A stretch of DNA of 64,000 nucleotides, taken from positions 1-64,000 of the forward strand of contig MNQS01000009.1 of the NCBI GenBank assembly GCA_001915545.1, in the 5' to 3' direction. Shown piece by piece: positions 7,171 to 17,435 of this stretch (positions are counted from its first letter, which is position 1; each line of letters begins with the position of its first letter). The position numbers and the translations under genes are program-made. Origin of the DNA: Bacteroides sp. 43_108. Its GTDB lineage: Bacteria; Bacteroidota; Bacteroidia; Bacteroidales; Bacteroidaceae. The notes under the pieces are model-generated. The model was not told where the DNA came from. It saw only the letters and a program-made list of their open reading frames with translations, and ran no database searches.

Positions 7171-8337
7171 TTAATCTTTGGCTTCCTCCTGCTCAAACAT
7201 CTTGTCCACCATATCCACCGCTTCGATTTTCTTGCTGTCAACAATTTTGGCGTAAATTTGCGTAGTACGCACATCGGCGTGCCCCATCAACTTGCAAGTG
7301 GTATAAAGGTCGGCTCCCACAGTCATCATCATCGTTCCGAAGGTATGACGGCTTGTGTGATAGGTGATTTTCTTGTCAATGCCCGCCTTTTCCACCCATT
7401 GCCTGAGTATTTTGTTGGTGGTCATGCGTGACGGAAGTGTTGCAAAAACAAGAGTCTCATCGCTATCGTCCGCGTTTCGCTCGGGCAGCCATTTTACAGC
7501 ACTTTGCGAGAGCGGCGTATAAATGGGCGTGGATGTCTTCTGTTGCACCTTGCCAATCATATACCTGCCGTCATTGCATATGATGTCTTTCCAACAAAGA
7601 GTTTCCATGTCGCTCAGGCGCAGCCCACAGTAACATGAGAACAGATAGGCCTGCTTGACAGTTTTGTTGCGGCATTCCGTAGCGATAAGAAGTTTCACCT
7701 CCTCAATAGTGAGGAACTGGCGTTTAGACTCTGGCTTCTTAACCCGCTCCGAAGCGGATAACAACATGAAAGGATTCTCGTCCAGCCACTCTGCTCTGAC
7801 CGCAGCGTTCAAGGCTATGGAGAGTTGGGAGATATATCCTACGACTGAACCTTGTTCCAAAGTTTTCCCTTGCCTGCCTTTGTATGTATGCTGTATCCAG
7901 TCTATGAAGCCGAGAGCCCATGTCTTGTCGATGTTGCCCATTTTTGTGCCCTTGCCATATTGATTGATGACTTTGATGACACTTCTCAATTTTTCTATCT
8001 GCTTTATGCCTTTGCGCTCCTGAATGGCATAGAACTTTTCCAGCCAGTCGGCTAGTGTAAGTTTCTGCCACGCTGATTTGTTCTTTATTCCGGCTTTGGC
8101 GTTTGTAATGTCAATGATACGCTGCGATTTTATTGTTTCAACCGCCGCACGGGTGGCGCGGTTCTGCTCTCTTACCATTGCATTGATTTCCGGCAAATGA
8201 TACATCTTCAAAAATTCATAACTACGCTTGCCATTCACATAGATGTCAAGGTAATATGATTCGGAACCGTCGGCAAGTCTCTTTGTGCGTACCCTTACAG
8301 GCTCTTTTAACTTGTTTGATTTCTTTTTTGCTGCCAT
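7171..8337 (-). CDS. Tyrosine-type site-specific integrase 1
   Basis: A 388-residue tyrosine recombinase of the Bacteroides mobile-element type. The order is a short arm-type DNA-binding N-terminus (KRLADGSESYYLDIYVNGKR), a core-binding SAM-like domain (residues about 105-205) and the catalytic domain. Visible catalytic residues are Arg in CGLRLSD (about 238), HxxR in TSRHTFG (about 330), His in MGHADVRTTQ and the nucleophile Tyr in QIYAKIV (about 361). Length and residues are complete, so it should be active. It lies 2 bases downstream of a second integrase with which it is clearly paralogous; both genes were probably transcribed together. Paired integrases may act as a heteromeric recombinase or at different steps. 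Confidence 0.92.
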   Translation of the reverse strand: MAAKKKSNKLKEPVRVRTKRLADGSESYYLDIYVNGKRSYEFLKMYHLPEINAMVREQNRATRAAVETIKSQRIIDITNAKAGIKNKSAWQKLTLADWLEKFYAIQERKGIKQIEKLRSVIKVINQYGKGTKMGNIDKTWALGFIDWIQHTYKGRQGKTLEQGSVVGYISQLSIALNAAVRAEWLDENPFMLLSASERVKKPESKRQFLTIEEVKLLIATECRNKTVKQAYLFSCYCGLRLSDMETLCWKDIICNDGRYMIGKVQQKTSTPIYTPLSQSAVKWLPERNADDSDETLVFATLPSRMTTNKILRQWVEKAGIDKKITYHTSRHTFGTMMMTVGADLYTTCKLMGHADVRTTQIYAKIVDSKKIEAVDMVDKMFEQEEAKD

Positions 8338-8339
8338 AT

Positions 8340-9473
8340 CTAAAATACTTTATCTATCAATGAAACCGCTTCCTCTTTTTTCTTGTCTATAATTTTGGCA
8401 TAGATTTGTGTGGGACGCACATCGGCATGTCTCATCATCTTGCTTGCAGTATAAAGGTCAACTCCGGCAGTTATCAGCATCGTTCCATAAGTATGACGGC
8501 TCAAATGAAAATGCAGATGTTTGTCTAATCCGGCATCTTCCGCCCATTTCTGCAAATGCTTTCTGATAGTCGTATAGGAAGGCAAGGCAAATATTGGTGC
8601 ATCCTGCTCTCTGCTTTCTGGGAGCCATGACAACGCTTTTGCGGGGAGTGGAAGCGATATGGGTTTGGAGTTTTTCTGCATTACCACTGATATGAAATGC
8701 CGTCCTCCATTGACGGATATGTCACTCCATCGCAATCCCATGACATCACCCACACGCAGACCGCAATAACAAGCGAACAGAAATGCCCGGCGTATGTTAT
8801 CCTTCTTATATGGGGTATTTTCCAATTTGTTGATTTCTTCAAGCGTCAAAAACTCACGCTTGCCTTCCGGCTGCCGTATCTTCTCGTGGTCGCTCAACAA
8901 TTTCCACGGGTTATTTTTTATATAGCCCTTTTGACATGCTCTTGACAGAATGATGCCGAGATACCAGAAATAGGAAAATGCGGTTGACTGTGCAATCACT
9001 TTCCCCTGCGGATTTAGGTATTCGGATTGCAGCCATACACCGTAATCAACACAGAATTTCTTGTCTATGTCGCAAAGCCTCGAATTGGGACGGAATAACT
9101 CGAAGTTGGTGCGGGATGCCCTTAATTTCAGGTGGCCGGAACGTCCGCGCTGTTTATATTCGTCTATCAACAGTTCTATGAAGTCGGACAGCAACACCTT
9201 GGACTTATCCTTCTCCGCTTCCTCCTGTGCCTTGCCATCAACCATATTCTCGGTTTTCGCAAGAATAATCTCTTCCGCTTGACGGAGTGTCCTTGCATTT
9301 TCGCGTTTTGCCTTGGCCGAAGTTTCCGGTACGAGGTATAACTTGAGAAACTCGTATTCATGCTTACCACCAACTGAATGGTCTGTAAAAAGGGATTCAC
9401 GGCCGTCCGCAAGTTTTCTTCTGCGTAGTTTGAATGGAGTTTTATCTACTTTTGTTTTCTTTCTTCTACCCAT
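8340..9473 (-). CDS. Tyrosine-type site-specific integrase 2
   Basis: A 377-residue tyrosine recombinase, first gene of the integrase pair at the right end of the element. The N-terminal arm-binding strand set is RRRKLADGRESLFTDHSVGGKHEYEF; the catalytic residues are Arg in CGLRVGD (about 239), HxxR in LSRHTYG (about 326), His in MRHADVRPTQ and Tyr in QIYAKII (about 358). The two integrases share many identical stretches but differ throughout, so the duplication is old. The position next to chromosomal genes (addB lies about 490 bases away) suggests the attachment site is in the intergenic region to the right. Confidence 0.92.
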   Translation of the reverse strand: MGRRKKTKVDKTPFKLRRRKLADGRESLFTDHSVGGKHEYEFLKLYLVPETSAKAKRENARTLRQAEEIILAKTENMVDGKAQEEAEKDKSKVLLSDFIELLIDEYKQRGRSGHLKLRASRTNFELFRPNSRLCDIDKKFCVDYGVWLQSEYLNPQGKVIAQSTAFSYFWYLGIILSRACQKGYIKNNPWKLLSDHEKIRQPEGKREFLTLEEINKLENTPYKKDNIRRAFLFACYCGLRVGDVMGLRWSDISVNGGRHFISVVMQKNSKPISLPLPAKALSWLPESREQDAPIFALPSYTTIRKHLQKWAEDAGLDKHLHFHLSRHTYGTMLITAGVDLYTASKMMRHADVRPTQIYAKIIDKKKEEAVSLIDKVF

Positions 9474-9825
9474 TGTGCTTCAGTTATTTGTACTCTGATG
9501 CAGAGATAGGAAATGTCTTTGATGTAAGTATCAAAACGGGTAACAAAAATGAGTAGGATATAGTCAAATATAGAATTTAATTGAAGTATATGAGAAAAAC
9601 GGGCTAATTACATAATATATTGATATATAGGAATATATATTCTTTATTTGGTTAATGATTGGTTGTTTATTCCTTTTGATTATTGGTGTTTATCTTTTTC
9701 CCTTTTATCGTCCGAGTATAAAGTTACGAATGTAAGTATAAAACTGGTATATCTGTTAAAACCGCCCCTTTGATTGTGTCTGCAACTTTGTATAAAACGC
9801 TATTGTTAAGCATTTATGAATTTCT
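9474..9825. other. Intergenic, probable right end of the element
   Basis: No gene is visible. A TATATTTG promoter -7 box on the minus strand (9572-9565) could serve the integrase pair. The 10-mer ATGTAAGTAT occurs at 9522-9531 and 9730-9739 in similar context (followed by CAAAAC or AAAAC), possibly integrase arm sites. The exact element boundary and att core cannot be fixed because the left end is outside the window. Confidence 0.35.
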
Positions 9826-9878
9826 GAGCGCTCAAAACAAAATTTCCGAGCGCTCGGAATTATAACTCTGGGCGCTCG
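9826..9878 (-). repeat. Three-box palindromic intergenic repeat, copy A
   Basis: Read on the minus strand: CGAGCGCCC (9878-9870), spacer with TTATAATTC, CGAGCGCTCG (9856-9847), an A/T-rich spacer TTTTGTTTT, and GAGCGCTC (9833-9826). The same three-box layout with the same spacers occurs at 30009-30060 and 40034-40087. Outer arms GCATTTAT (9810-9817) and ATAAATGC (9888-9895) extend the symmetry here. It lies just past the 3' end of addB. Confidence 0.75.
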
Positions 9879-9964
9879 GAAATACGAATAAATGCAATTT
9901 ATGACACTGTTTGTTTGGAGATGTAAGCAATTTTTAGAATAGACTTCTCACTTTTATTTGTTTT

Positions 9965-12931
9965 TCATCGTCCGCAGAATGTGCGGAAATCGCAGAATTC
10001 GCAGTGGTGTACGTTGTCTGTCTGACTGAACGGAATGTCAGGATTGAATATCTCGGCAATGGTCGAAACGAGCATTTCGTGGTATTCGTCCTTGACTTGT
10101 GAGGCGAAATCTGTAATCTCTTCTTTTCCAATCTTTATGGCAGGTGAACTTCCTGCAGATGTCTGTTTGATGTAGGCGAGTGCAGGGGAGATGGGTTCGT
10201 GCTCCGTAGCGCTCACCACGTCAGAATAGTAGAATGCCTGTAATATGTGGTACGGACGATGTGCATTGGACTTGTCGAACAAGTCTTCGAGCGAGTTTGC
10301 CTTGTGAGGGCGCGTACTTGTCTTGTAGTCGACAATGCGCAGGAGACTGCCGGTCGGTGTCGTTATTCGGTCGTAGCGGTCGATGATTCCTCCGATGCGG
10401 GTGGTGAAACGGCGGGCGGACGGTACTTCTATGTCGAGGTAGCGCTCGATTTCAACGCCGAGTATGGTCATCGGGCACAGTTCAGCATCGGCTGTAAGCT
10501 GGTTCATGAGGTAGCTCACTATGACATGACGGTTGAGAAGCTGTTCGCCGTTGTAGAGGTGGACGGTGCCGTGCTGTTCGATGTATTCATCGCTTTTGTG
10601 GAAATACTCTTTGGCAAAGGCGCGGTCGGCCACACGTTCGAGCGCGGCACGGTCCTTGGCAAGGTCGAGAAGCTGACTGCTCTGGAGCTGGCGTCCTATG
10701 TTCGGACCGTAGATGTGTTCCATGCAGGAATGGAATATGGTTCCGAACATGGCATTGTCGACTTCCTCGGTGACATCGTCGCTGATGCGCATACCTGCTC
10801 CATACTGGAAGTAGAATTTCAGTGGGCAGTCGAGATAGCAGTTGATGGCCGACGGTGTGAGGAGCATGTCCTTGTCGCCGTGGGTTTTCTTGTATTGGGC
10901 TTCGCGCTCAAGGTCGTAGCGGTTGTAGAGATTTTCCATGACGGATTTGTCCTTGGCGACACTGAGCGTGCGGAGCTGTGAGGCTTCGTTGGGCGAAGAT
11001 ACAGCCGACTGGCTGATGGACTGGCCGCGCGCAAAGAGCTGTCCGTTGTCGAGAAGCATCTGAAGCATGAAACGCGACATTTCGCCTTTGCTGAGTCCGT
11101 CGGTGGAATTGTTGTACATGAGCGTGATGTTTTCGGCGCGCTGCATGAGACGGTAGAAGTAGTAGGCATAGAGGCTTGTCTTCTTGTCGATGGTTGTCAT
11201 GCCGTAGGCTTCGCGGAGGGTGTACGGGATGAACGATGATGCGTGGGTTGACTTCGGCAACTGACCTTCGTTGACCGACAGCATGATGACGTTGCGGAAG
11301 TCGAGGCATCGCGTTTCGAGCAATCCCATGACCTGCAGGCCAATCGCCGGCTCGCCATGGAACGGAATGGTGCGCGAAGATGTTATCTGATGGATAAGGC
11401 GTGCCACGGTATTTTGTGTTACGGTGAGCATGCCCGTCTCGCAGATGGTTATGAGGCGGTTGATGATGGAGTGGGTCGTATAGATTGATTCGGCATAAAG
11501 CTGAATGTTGAAGTCCGACTTGTCCTCATTCATGTAGCTTCGCCCTACAATTTCTGTCATCTCGGAGAGGTAGCGCAGCAGTGCGAGTGTCGAGTCTGTG
11601 CGCACGAATATGCGGCTGAGGGCTGTATCGGACGCAAAAAGCGAATCGGGCACGTAAATCATGTTGTTCTTGCGAATGGTGCGCAGGATGCCGGTTGCGG
11701 AGGATGACAGACGCGATGTGTAGGGGTGCTTCAGGATGTCAGCCACCTGACGGTAGCGCCACTCGCCGCGATGGGAAGCTCCGTCGGTCTGCAATTTGAG
11801 CAGGGCACTGACGTATGAGCTGATAGGTGTGTCGGTGAGCGGATATCCCATGGTGACGTTGAGAAGCATGGAACTGGATTTGCCTTTGCCGGTGATGAGC
11901 TGCGACGGGAGAGAATGGAGAATGGCAGGGAGAAGCTGTTCGTTGCACAGCACCACAGCCGTCTCGTTGTATGGCTCGCTGTCGTTGAGCACTCCGCCGA
12001 GCCACGAACTGACATAGCGTGCCTGGGCATTCTCGGTAGGCGATGAAATGAAATGCACATTTTTCGGCTTACGGAAATTGGCATACTGAGGACCGTGGTC
12101 GAGAGCACTGCCGAAGTCGCGTATGTTTTCGCGTATGAAACGTCCTGCCTCAAATGTGCTCTGACCGGCCTGACCTGGGGCTATGTAGGCTTCATCGTAG
12201 TCCCAATAGAAAAGCGCCTTGCCCTGTTTCTGCATGATGCGGAAGAGTGAACGCTCCGTTTCGTTGAGTACGTTGAAGCCGACGAAGACATATAAATCTG
12301 ATTCGGCGGAAGCTGGAATGACGGATGTAGACTTGATGGATTCGATGATTTCGCGATTCATCATGCCTTCGTACGCGAGGTTGTCGGATGCCAGTGATTC
12401 GCGGAAACTGTTGTAGAGCGGATAAAGGATGTTCCAGAAGCTCAGGAACTTCTCCTTGAGCTTAGTCTTGTCCTCTGGGTTGAAGTTGACGAAGAACTGC
12501 TGTATGGCCTTGACCTGGTCTTCTTCGAGGAATCCGAAGTCGGTCATGTTCTGCAGGTCGCTGATGTTGGCAAACAGCTTCGATGCGTCGGCCATGTTCT
12601 TATCTACATCGTCGAAGTCGCTGATGAGCATCTCGCCCCATGAATAGAATCGGTCGAGCGTTTCCTGACTTCCGGTGATGGACACATACGAACGATAGAG
12701 GTAGGCCACGAGCAGAATCGGGTCGGCCAGCGTACGGGTGCTGAGCGATTGGAAAAGTTCACTGATGGTGGTGTAGCGCGGTGCCCAAATCGGTTTGTCG
12801 GAGATGCGAGCGAGATGACTGTTGAAGAATATGCTTGCACGTTTGTTTGGAAAGACAACACTGACGTTCTCGAAGTTGCCGTCGAGCTTGGTGTATAGGT
12901 CGTTTGCGACTATTTCTAGGAATGTTTTCAC
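9965..12931 (-). CDS. addB: AddB-like helicase-nuclease subunit (PD-(D/E)XK exonuclease)
   Basis: A 988-residue protein and partner of AddA, with which it would form the RecBCD-type complex that resects double-strand breaks. The N-terminal part (VVFPNKRASIFF) is the inactivated helicase-like region of AddB. The C-terminal nuclease has LRIVDYKTSTRPH near residue 867, the D...DYKT catalytic pattern. Cysteines in NCYLDCPLKFYF (about 697-702) and in the last 15 residues CEFCDFRTFC (CxxCx5C) match the iron-sulfur cluster arrangement of AddB-type nucleases. The gene follows addA by about 106 bases in the same direction. The family assignment is firm; the symbol follows Bacteroidota usage and rests on layout, not on alignment. 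Confidence 0.85.
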   Translation of the reverse strand: MKTFLEIVANDLYTKLDGNFENVSVVFPNKRASIFFNSHLARISDKPIWAPRYTTISELFQSLSTRTLADPILLVAYLYRSYVSITGSQETLDRFYSWGEMLISDFDDVDKNMADASKLFANISDLQNMTDFGFLEEDQVKAIQQFFVNFNPEDKTKLKEKFLSFWNILYPLYNSFRESLASDNLAYEGMMNREIIESIKSTSVIPASAESDLYVFVGFNVLNETERSLFRIMQKQGKALFYWDYDEAYIAPGQAGQSTFEAGRFIRENIRDFGSALDHGPQYANFRKPKNVHFISSPTENAQARYVSSWLGGVLNDSEPYNETAVVLCNEQLLPAILHSLPSQLITGKGKSSSMLLNVTMGYPLTDTPISSYVSALLKLQTDGASHRGEWRYRQVADILKHPYTSRLSSSATGILRTIRKNNMIYVPDSLFASDTALSRIFVRTDSTLALLRYLSEMTEIVGRSYMNEDKSDFNIQLYAESIYTTHSIINRLITICETGMLTVTQNTVARLIHQITSSRTIPFHGEPAIGLQVMGLLETRCLDFRNVIMLSVNEGQLPKSTHASSFIPYTLREAYGMTTIDKKTSLYAYYFYRLMQRAENITLMYNNSTDGLSKGEMSRFMLQMLLDNGQLFARGQSISQSAVSSPNEASQLRTLSVAKDKSVMENLYNRYDLEREAQYKKTHGDKDMLLTPSAINCYLDCPLKFYFQYGAGMRISDDVTEEVDNAMFGTIFHSCMEHIYGPNIGRQLQSSQLLDLAKDRAALERVADRAFAKEYFHKSDEYIEQHGTVHLYNGEQLLNRHVIVSYLMNQLTADAELCPMTILGVEIERYLDIEVPSARRFTTRIGGIIDRYDRITTPTGSLLRIVDYKTSTRPHKANSLEDLFDKSNAHRPYHILQAFYYSDVVSATEHEPISPALAYIKQTSAGSSPAIKIGKEEITDFASQVKDEYHEMLVSTIAEIFNPDIPFSQTDNVHHCEFCDFRTFCGR

Positions 12932-13037
12932 GATTTATAGGGTTGTTTCATTGGATGCGCATTTTGTTAGCGCTCCGTTGAAGTTATGTTTTAAGACTTG
13001 ATTAATATAAACTTCCAGTGCGTAGAGACGTGTGTCG

Positions 13038-16000
13038 TCAGAGGTTTACTGGAATTATGTCGCCCCGGCGGATGTACCACACGTAGCCTTTGACATTGGT
13101 GTATCCCATGCGCTGGATGAGAGACATATATTCACGTACCTGTTTCTCGTGGCGTTCATCCTGCTTGCCTGTCTTGTAGTCTATCACAATGGTTTCAGAA
13201 CCGTCGGTGATGACTCGGTCAGGACGGCGTTCGACGACTTTGCCGTCGGCATCGCGCGAAATGATGGTGCACTCATTGAATGTTTTCCATTTAGGGTCGA
13301 ACCACGCAGAAGCACGAGGGTCGGAGAGTGACTTGCGCAGGAGACGAAGTACATCGTTGCGGTGGGAAACACTGCTGAAACATCCTTCGCCGTCGAGCAT
13401 GGCAACAACACGTTCGGCATCGTCGGCCGACGTCAGCATGGAGAATAGTTTATGGAAAAGCAGACCTTCGTCAATGTAAGTCTGGTGTTCGGCGTCAGTC
13501 TCTCCACTGATGAACTGTTCAGATTTGTTGGACTGGCGGAACTCTGCCTTATTGGCAAAATGGGTGAACTTGACTTCTGCTGGTGACGGAACGGCTGTCA
13601 GGACGTTGTCACCGGAGGTTTCAACCTTAGGCGGTGCTGAAGGCACGATTTCACCGTAGGTAAAGAGGGGCGTTTCGCTGTCTTCGTCTTTCTCCATGAA
13701 TTCAGGCACAGACTTAAGCAACAGGTCGCTGATTCCTGATTGGCGGCTTCCATCCTCGCACCAGATGAAGAGATTGTTTTCAGCACGTGTGAAAGCAACG
13801 TAGAGAAGATTGACATTGTCAACCCAGTTGCGCAGAAGTTCGTTGTTGAAGTCATCGGCAAAGATGGAGTTGAGCGCTTTCTGGTTATAGTCCACAGCGG
13901 CTAGGGGCAGTCGATCGTATGGCGACTGCGTCGGCTGGCACCACATGAGCGAATTAGGCTTGCCGTTGAGGGGCCAGTCGCAGAATGGTACCAGAACGGT
14001 GTGGAACTCAAGGCCTTTTGACTTGTGTATGGACATGATGCGTATGCCGTCGACGGCGTTGCCGGGTATAGTCTTGGTGCAAAGAGTTTCGTCCCAATAG
14101 TTGATGAAGTTGTCAATGTCCGAAGGGTTGTCCTGAAGATATGCGGTGAGTTCGTCGAAAAACGTGAAAAGATAGGCATCCTGGTTTGTCAGGCGCTCCA
14201 GCGAGAATATACCGAAAAGCTCTTCTGCCAATTCGTATAAAGGCATTACGGTGAGTTTATCTATACGTGAAGTGAATTCATCGGGAAGAAAAGCATCGAT
14301 GCCTCCGTCTGTCTGCTGAAACACGTCGCTTACTGATACTGTCGATGAATCCGACTCTGTTTGATAAAGATAGGCTAAAGAAGCTTTGGCAAAAAGATCG
14401 GATGGATCGGACAAACACTTCAGGGCAGACACAATCATATTGACCGCTGAAGAGGAGTCTAATCTGAAAGCTTCATCGCTGACAATTCTTACCTGTGGCA
14501 TGTGCTCAACGAAATATTGGCTTATGCGCGGGATATACTTGTTGAAGCGAATTAGAATTGTTATATCGTTGACGTTCACGCCTTTTTCTGTCAGTTGCTC
14601 GACTGTTTCTACAAGTGAGGCGAGTGTACGCTCTTCGTAATCTTCGCCATCGTCCGAACAGTTTTTAGCGTTGAGCCCTTCGATGCGTACGTATCCGCGG
14701 TCTTTCTTGGAATTAAGTATTTTCTGCTCAACCTTGCTGTATGCCTGCTCCAGATCTGTACTGATGACGCCATGCTCTTCGCAGTACGTCTTGTTGAGAT
14801 TGTCAACTGCAAGTGCGAAGAAACTATTGTTGAAATTGATGATGTTCCCGTAGCTGCGCCTGTTGTACTCCAAGTCGATGCTGTTGACTTGAGGTCCAAA
14901 CGGACCTTCGGTTATATTGTTCAGAATGCTCCAATCGCTGTTGCGCCAGCGGTAGATGCTCTGCTTTACATCACCTACGATAAGGCATAGCGAGCCTGTG
15001 GCCAGACTGTTGGATATGAGCGGTTGGAAATTCTGCCACTGAAGGGTTGAAGTGTCCTGGAACTCGTCAATCATTATATGGTTGAATTGGGCACCGATTT
15101 TCTCATAGATGAACGGTGCATCGCTGTCTCCGATAAGGTCGCGCAGGAAGTGCGCTGTGTCGGCAAGAAGAAAGCGGTTTGCGCTTTGATTGAGCGTGCG
15201 GACTTTTTCATCAATGACGCTCAAGAGACGCATTTGGGTTATGTGGCGCGTGATAAGTTCTACGGTTGTTATCGTCGGCTGATTCTTGGCGATGGAATCA
15301 ATGGATTCACGCAACATAGGTATGAAAGTAGCAGTTGCCATGTCTTGAACGGTCTTGTCCTTCGACCATTTCTTTGCTTCGTCAAGGCAGTCGCTGACGC
15401 GTTTACCGACTTCAGGAATAGTGCCGTTGCTGAGCTTTACGAAGAAAGAATATACGCCTTTGTCCTTATAGCTGAACATGTCGGCTGTAAGACCATGAGT
15501 TTCGCAGAATTTTATAAATGATTCCCCATGAGACTTGAGGTCTGTTTCAGCTCTTCGCTTGAGTTCGTAGAGATCGCTGCGGTATGTGCGAAGAAAATCC
15601 TTGTCGGCAAGCTGTTTGCGAAGTTCTTTTCCGCGTTCGAGGAATTGCTCGTTGAAGATGTTTTTTCCGAACTCTTCAAGTTCAGAATCAATTTTCCAGT
15701 TCTTGTCGCCTTCAATCTTTTCCTGGATATATTCGATTATCCACTTGAAAATGTCTGACCTGACGTTGAGCTCGTCAATTATTGAATCAACAGCTTCTGC
15801 CAGTACTTCCTTGTCGTTGAGGTCAATCTTGAGATTGGCAGTGAGATCGAGTTCATGAGCAAGTTCACGTATAACTGACTGAAAAAATGAGTCGATTGTT
15901 TCTATACGGAAACGGCTGTAGTCGTGTACAATGTTCGAAAGTGCAAATCCTGCACGACGGCGGATTTCTTCGCCGGATATGCCAAGCTGCTTGATTTCTT

Positions 16001-16238
16001 CACTTTCACATATAGCTTTGAAGTAATCTTCTGAAGAACTTAGCCTGTGCGCTATTCCGTAGAGCTGACCGAGAATACGTTCTTTCATCTCGGCTGTGGC
16101 CTTGTTTGTGAAAGTTACAGCAAGAATATTCTTATATTCGTATTGATTCTGAATAAGCAACTTGATATACTCAACGGCAAGCGTGAACGTTTTGCCGCTT
16201 CCTGCAGAAGCTTTGTATATTTTAAGGAGTTTGGACAT
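13038..16238 (-). CDS. addA: AddA-like UvrD/Rep-type helicase-nuclease subunit
   Basis: A 1066-residue superfamily 1 helicase fused to a RecB-type nuclease. Motif I is ASAGSGKTFTLA at residues 10-21, AVTFTNKATAEMKERIL is motif Ia, IMIDEFQDTSTLQW near 388-401 is motif II, VGDVKQSIYRWRN is motif III, and GIRIMSIHKSKGLEFHTVLVP is motif V. The C-terminus has TIVIDYKTGKQ (about 1020) with a following QVREY, the nuclease active site. With AddB it would process double-strand ends and load RecA. In Bacteroidota this two-subunit complex replaces RecBCD. The gene is complete and precedes addB. Confidence 0.92.
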   Translation of the reverse strand: MSKLLKIYKASAGSGKTFTLAVEYIKLLIQNQYEYKNILAVTFTNKATAEMKERILGQLYGIAHRLSSSEDYFKAICESEEIKQLGISGEEIRRRAGFALSNIVHDYSRFRIETIDSFFQSVIRELAHELDLTANLKIDLNDKEVLAEAVDSIIDELNVRSDIFKWIIEYIQEKIEGDKNWKIDSELEEFGKNIFNEQFLERGKELRKQLADKDFLRTYRSDLYELKRRAETDLKSHGESFIKFCETHGLTADMFSYKDKGVYSFFVKLSNGTIPEVGKRVSDCLDEAKKWSKDKTVQDMATATFIPMLRESIDSIAKNQPTITTVELITRHITQMRLLSVIDEKVRTLNQSANRFLLADTAHFLRDLIGDSDAPFIYEKIGAQFNHIMIDEFQDTSTLQWQNFQPLISNSLATGSLCLIVGDVKQSIYRWRNSDWSILNNITEGPFGPQVNSIDLEYNRRSYGNIINFNNSFFALAVDNLNKTYCEEHGVISTDLEQAYSKVEQKILNSKKDRGYVRIEGLNAKNCSDDGEDYEERTLASLVETVEQLTEKGVNVNDITILIRFNKYIPRISQYFVEHMPQVRIVSDEAFRLDSSSAVNMIVSALKCLSDPSDLFAKASLAYLYQTESDSSTVSVSDVFQQTDGGIDAFLPDEFTSRIDKLTVMPLYELAEELFGIFSLERLTNQDAYLFTFFDELTAYLQDNPSDIDNFINYWDETLCTKTIPGNAVDGIRIMSIHKSKGLEFHTVLVPFCDWPLNGKPNSLMWCQPTQSPYDRLPLAAVDYNQKALNSIFADDFNNELLRNWVDNVNLLYVAFTRAENNLFIWCEDGSRQSGISDLLLKSVPEFMEKDEDSETPLFTYGEIVPSAPPKVETSGDNVLTAVPSPAEVKFTHFANKAEFRQSNKSEQFISGETDAEHQTYIDEGLLFHKLFSMLTSADDAERVVAMLDGEGCFSSVSHRNDVLRLLRKSLSDPRASAWFDPKWKTFNECTIISRDADGKVVERRPDRVITDGSETIVIDYKTGKQDERHEKQVREYMSLIQRMGYTNVKGYVWYIRRGDIIPVNL

Positions 16239-16374
16239 TGTGATTGTAGATTCAAAAAAATTATAATCGATAGGACAAGTTGGTTAGTTTGTAGGACTGA
16301 CAAACATTTTGGCAACGTGCCTTCATGCAAAGTAAATTATATTTTTCAACTTATGCGTAATTTTTTCATATAGT

Positions 16375-16617
16375 TTACGGATGGTCAACGTAGATTTTAG
16401 CGCCGTTTCCGAAGTCTATTACAGGATTGTCAAGCGCTGAATACGGCATGGCCAAACGGCATCTTTGAGGCATCAGATTGTCTGCTATCAGTACGCATCT
16501 GTCGTTTTTCTCGTCAATATCTGCTATTTCAACGATTTCAGCGTCGTATATTTCATTGTCTCCCTTAAAAGTGATGTAAATGGTGTGGGGGAGTTCTGCT
16601 GTTTTAAGTGTCTTCAT
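16375..16617 (-). CDS. Hypothetical small protein
   Basis: An 80-residue protein beginning MKTLKTAELPHTIYITFKGDNEIYDAEIVE. It has alternating hydrophobic and charged residues typical of a small beta-rich domain, no signal peptide and no membrane helix. I do not recognise the family. It stands alone on the minus strand upstream of addA, with about 135 bases between them. Confidence 0.6.
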   Translation of the reverse strand: MKTLKTAELPHTIYITFKGDNEIYDAEIVEIADIDEKNDRCVLIADNLMPQRCRLAMPYSALDNPVIDFGNGAKIYVDHP

Positions 16618-16795
16618 TTTTATTGTATGTTTATTGGTTTACACATATAATATAGTAAACTGTGCCCCAAAATTCATTTTTTTACTATGTTTTTATAGTT
16701 TAATTACTGGTATACTTGTAATTGTGTTTCATGAACATATCTTTTGCAGTATGGTCACGGAAGTTTCATGTGGCGCTTACTGATGAATATCTCAA

Positions 16796-17251
16796 TCAAA
16801 GTTTCATCAAATAGTCAACGACTGACTGCCAGTCTGGATATTTGTCGCTACCAAATTGTATGTGGCGGTCGCCAAACTCGTCCGCACCATGTTTTGTACG
16901 GTCGTCAATGAGAAAGGCATTACCGTCATTAAGAAGATTTTTATGATGTGTAAGTATTATCTTCTTGTGAAATACATCATCAAGATGTTCTGTTATCCAT
17001 TTTACTTTGTCTGCCCATGAAGAAGGATTTGCCCAAGGTGCAGTTGAAAGGACATAGCAGTCGTACTTTTCTGCTAGCTTATGCACGGCATCAATTGCAC
17101 CATCTATAGGTTCCATCTGACCGAACAAACCGGGAATGTCATCCTCATGCCCCTTGTATTGTTCTAAAATTTCTGAAGGCTGTTTTTTTAGCGCTGATCC
17201 AAAGTCGACCAATACACCATCCATGTCAAAGTAGAGAATTCTTTTCTTCAT
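16796..17251 (-). CDS. 5'(3')-deoxyribonucleotidase-like HAD hydrolase
   Basis: A 151-residue HAD-superfamily phosphatase. FDMDGVLVDFG at residues 8-18 is motif I with the nucleophile and acid/base Asp; LSTAPW near 70 is motif II; IILTHHKNLL carries the motif III Lys; FLIDDRTKHG is motif IV with the metal-binding Asp pair. The short length and the missing large cap match the 5'-nucleotidase NT5C type, which dephosphorylates deoxynucleoside monophosphates. Substrate choice is inferred from family only. It is a single gene on the minus strand. Confidence 0.8.
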   Translation of the reverse strand: MKKRILYFDMDGVLVDFGSALKKQPSEILEQYKGHEDDIPGLFGQMEPIDGAIDAVHKLAEKYDCYVLSTAPWANPSSWADKVKWITEHLDDVFHKKIILTHHKNLLNDGNAFLIDDRTKHGADEFGDRHIQFGSDKYPDWQSVVDYLMKL

Positions 17252-17435
17252 AAGTCTGTCTATTTAATTATTACAATATAATATAGACATATTTGTGCGA
17301 AAATTCAATTTTGACAGCAAAAAAAATTGTGGAAAACTTATATCGGTAGCTCTAAGCCTTGAATTTTAAGGTTGTACATGCACACTTACAAGTTTGTATT
17401 TCAATCTGTTAAACTTTCAATTACTTACTCGAAAT

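Noticed and set aside
10247..10981. Plus-strand ORF of 244 residues inside addB
   Set aside because: Antisense shadow of a well-supported nuclease gene with catalytic and cysteine motifs.
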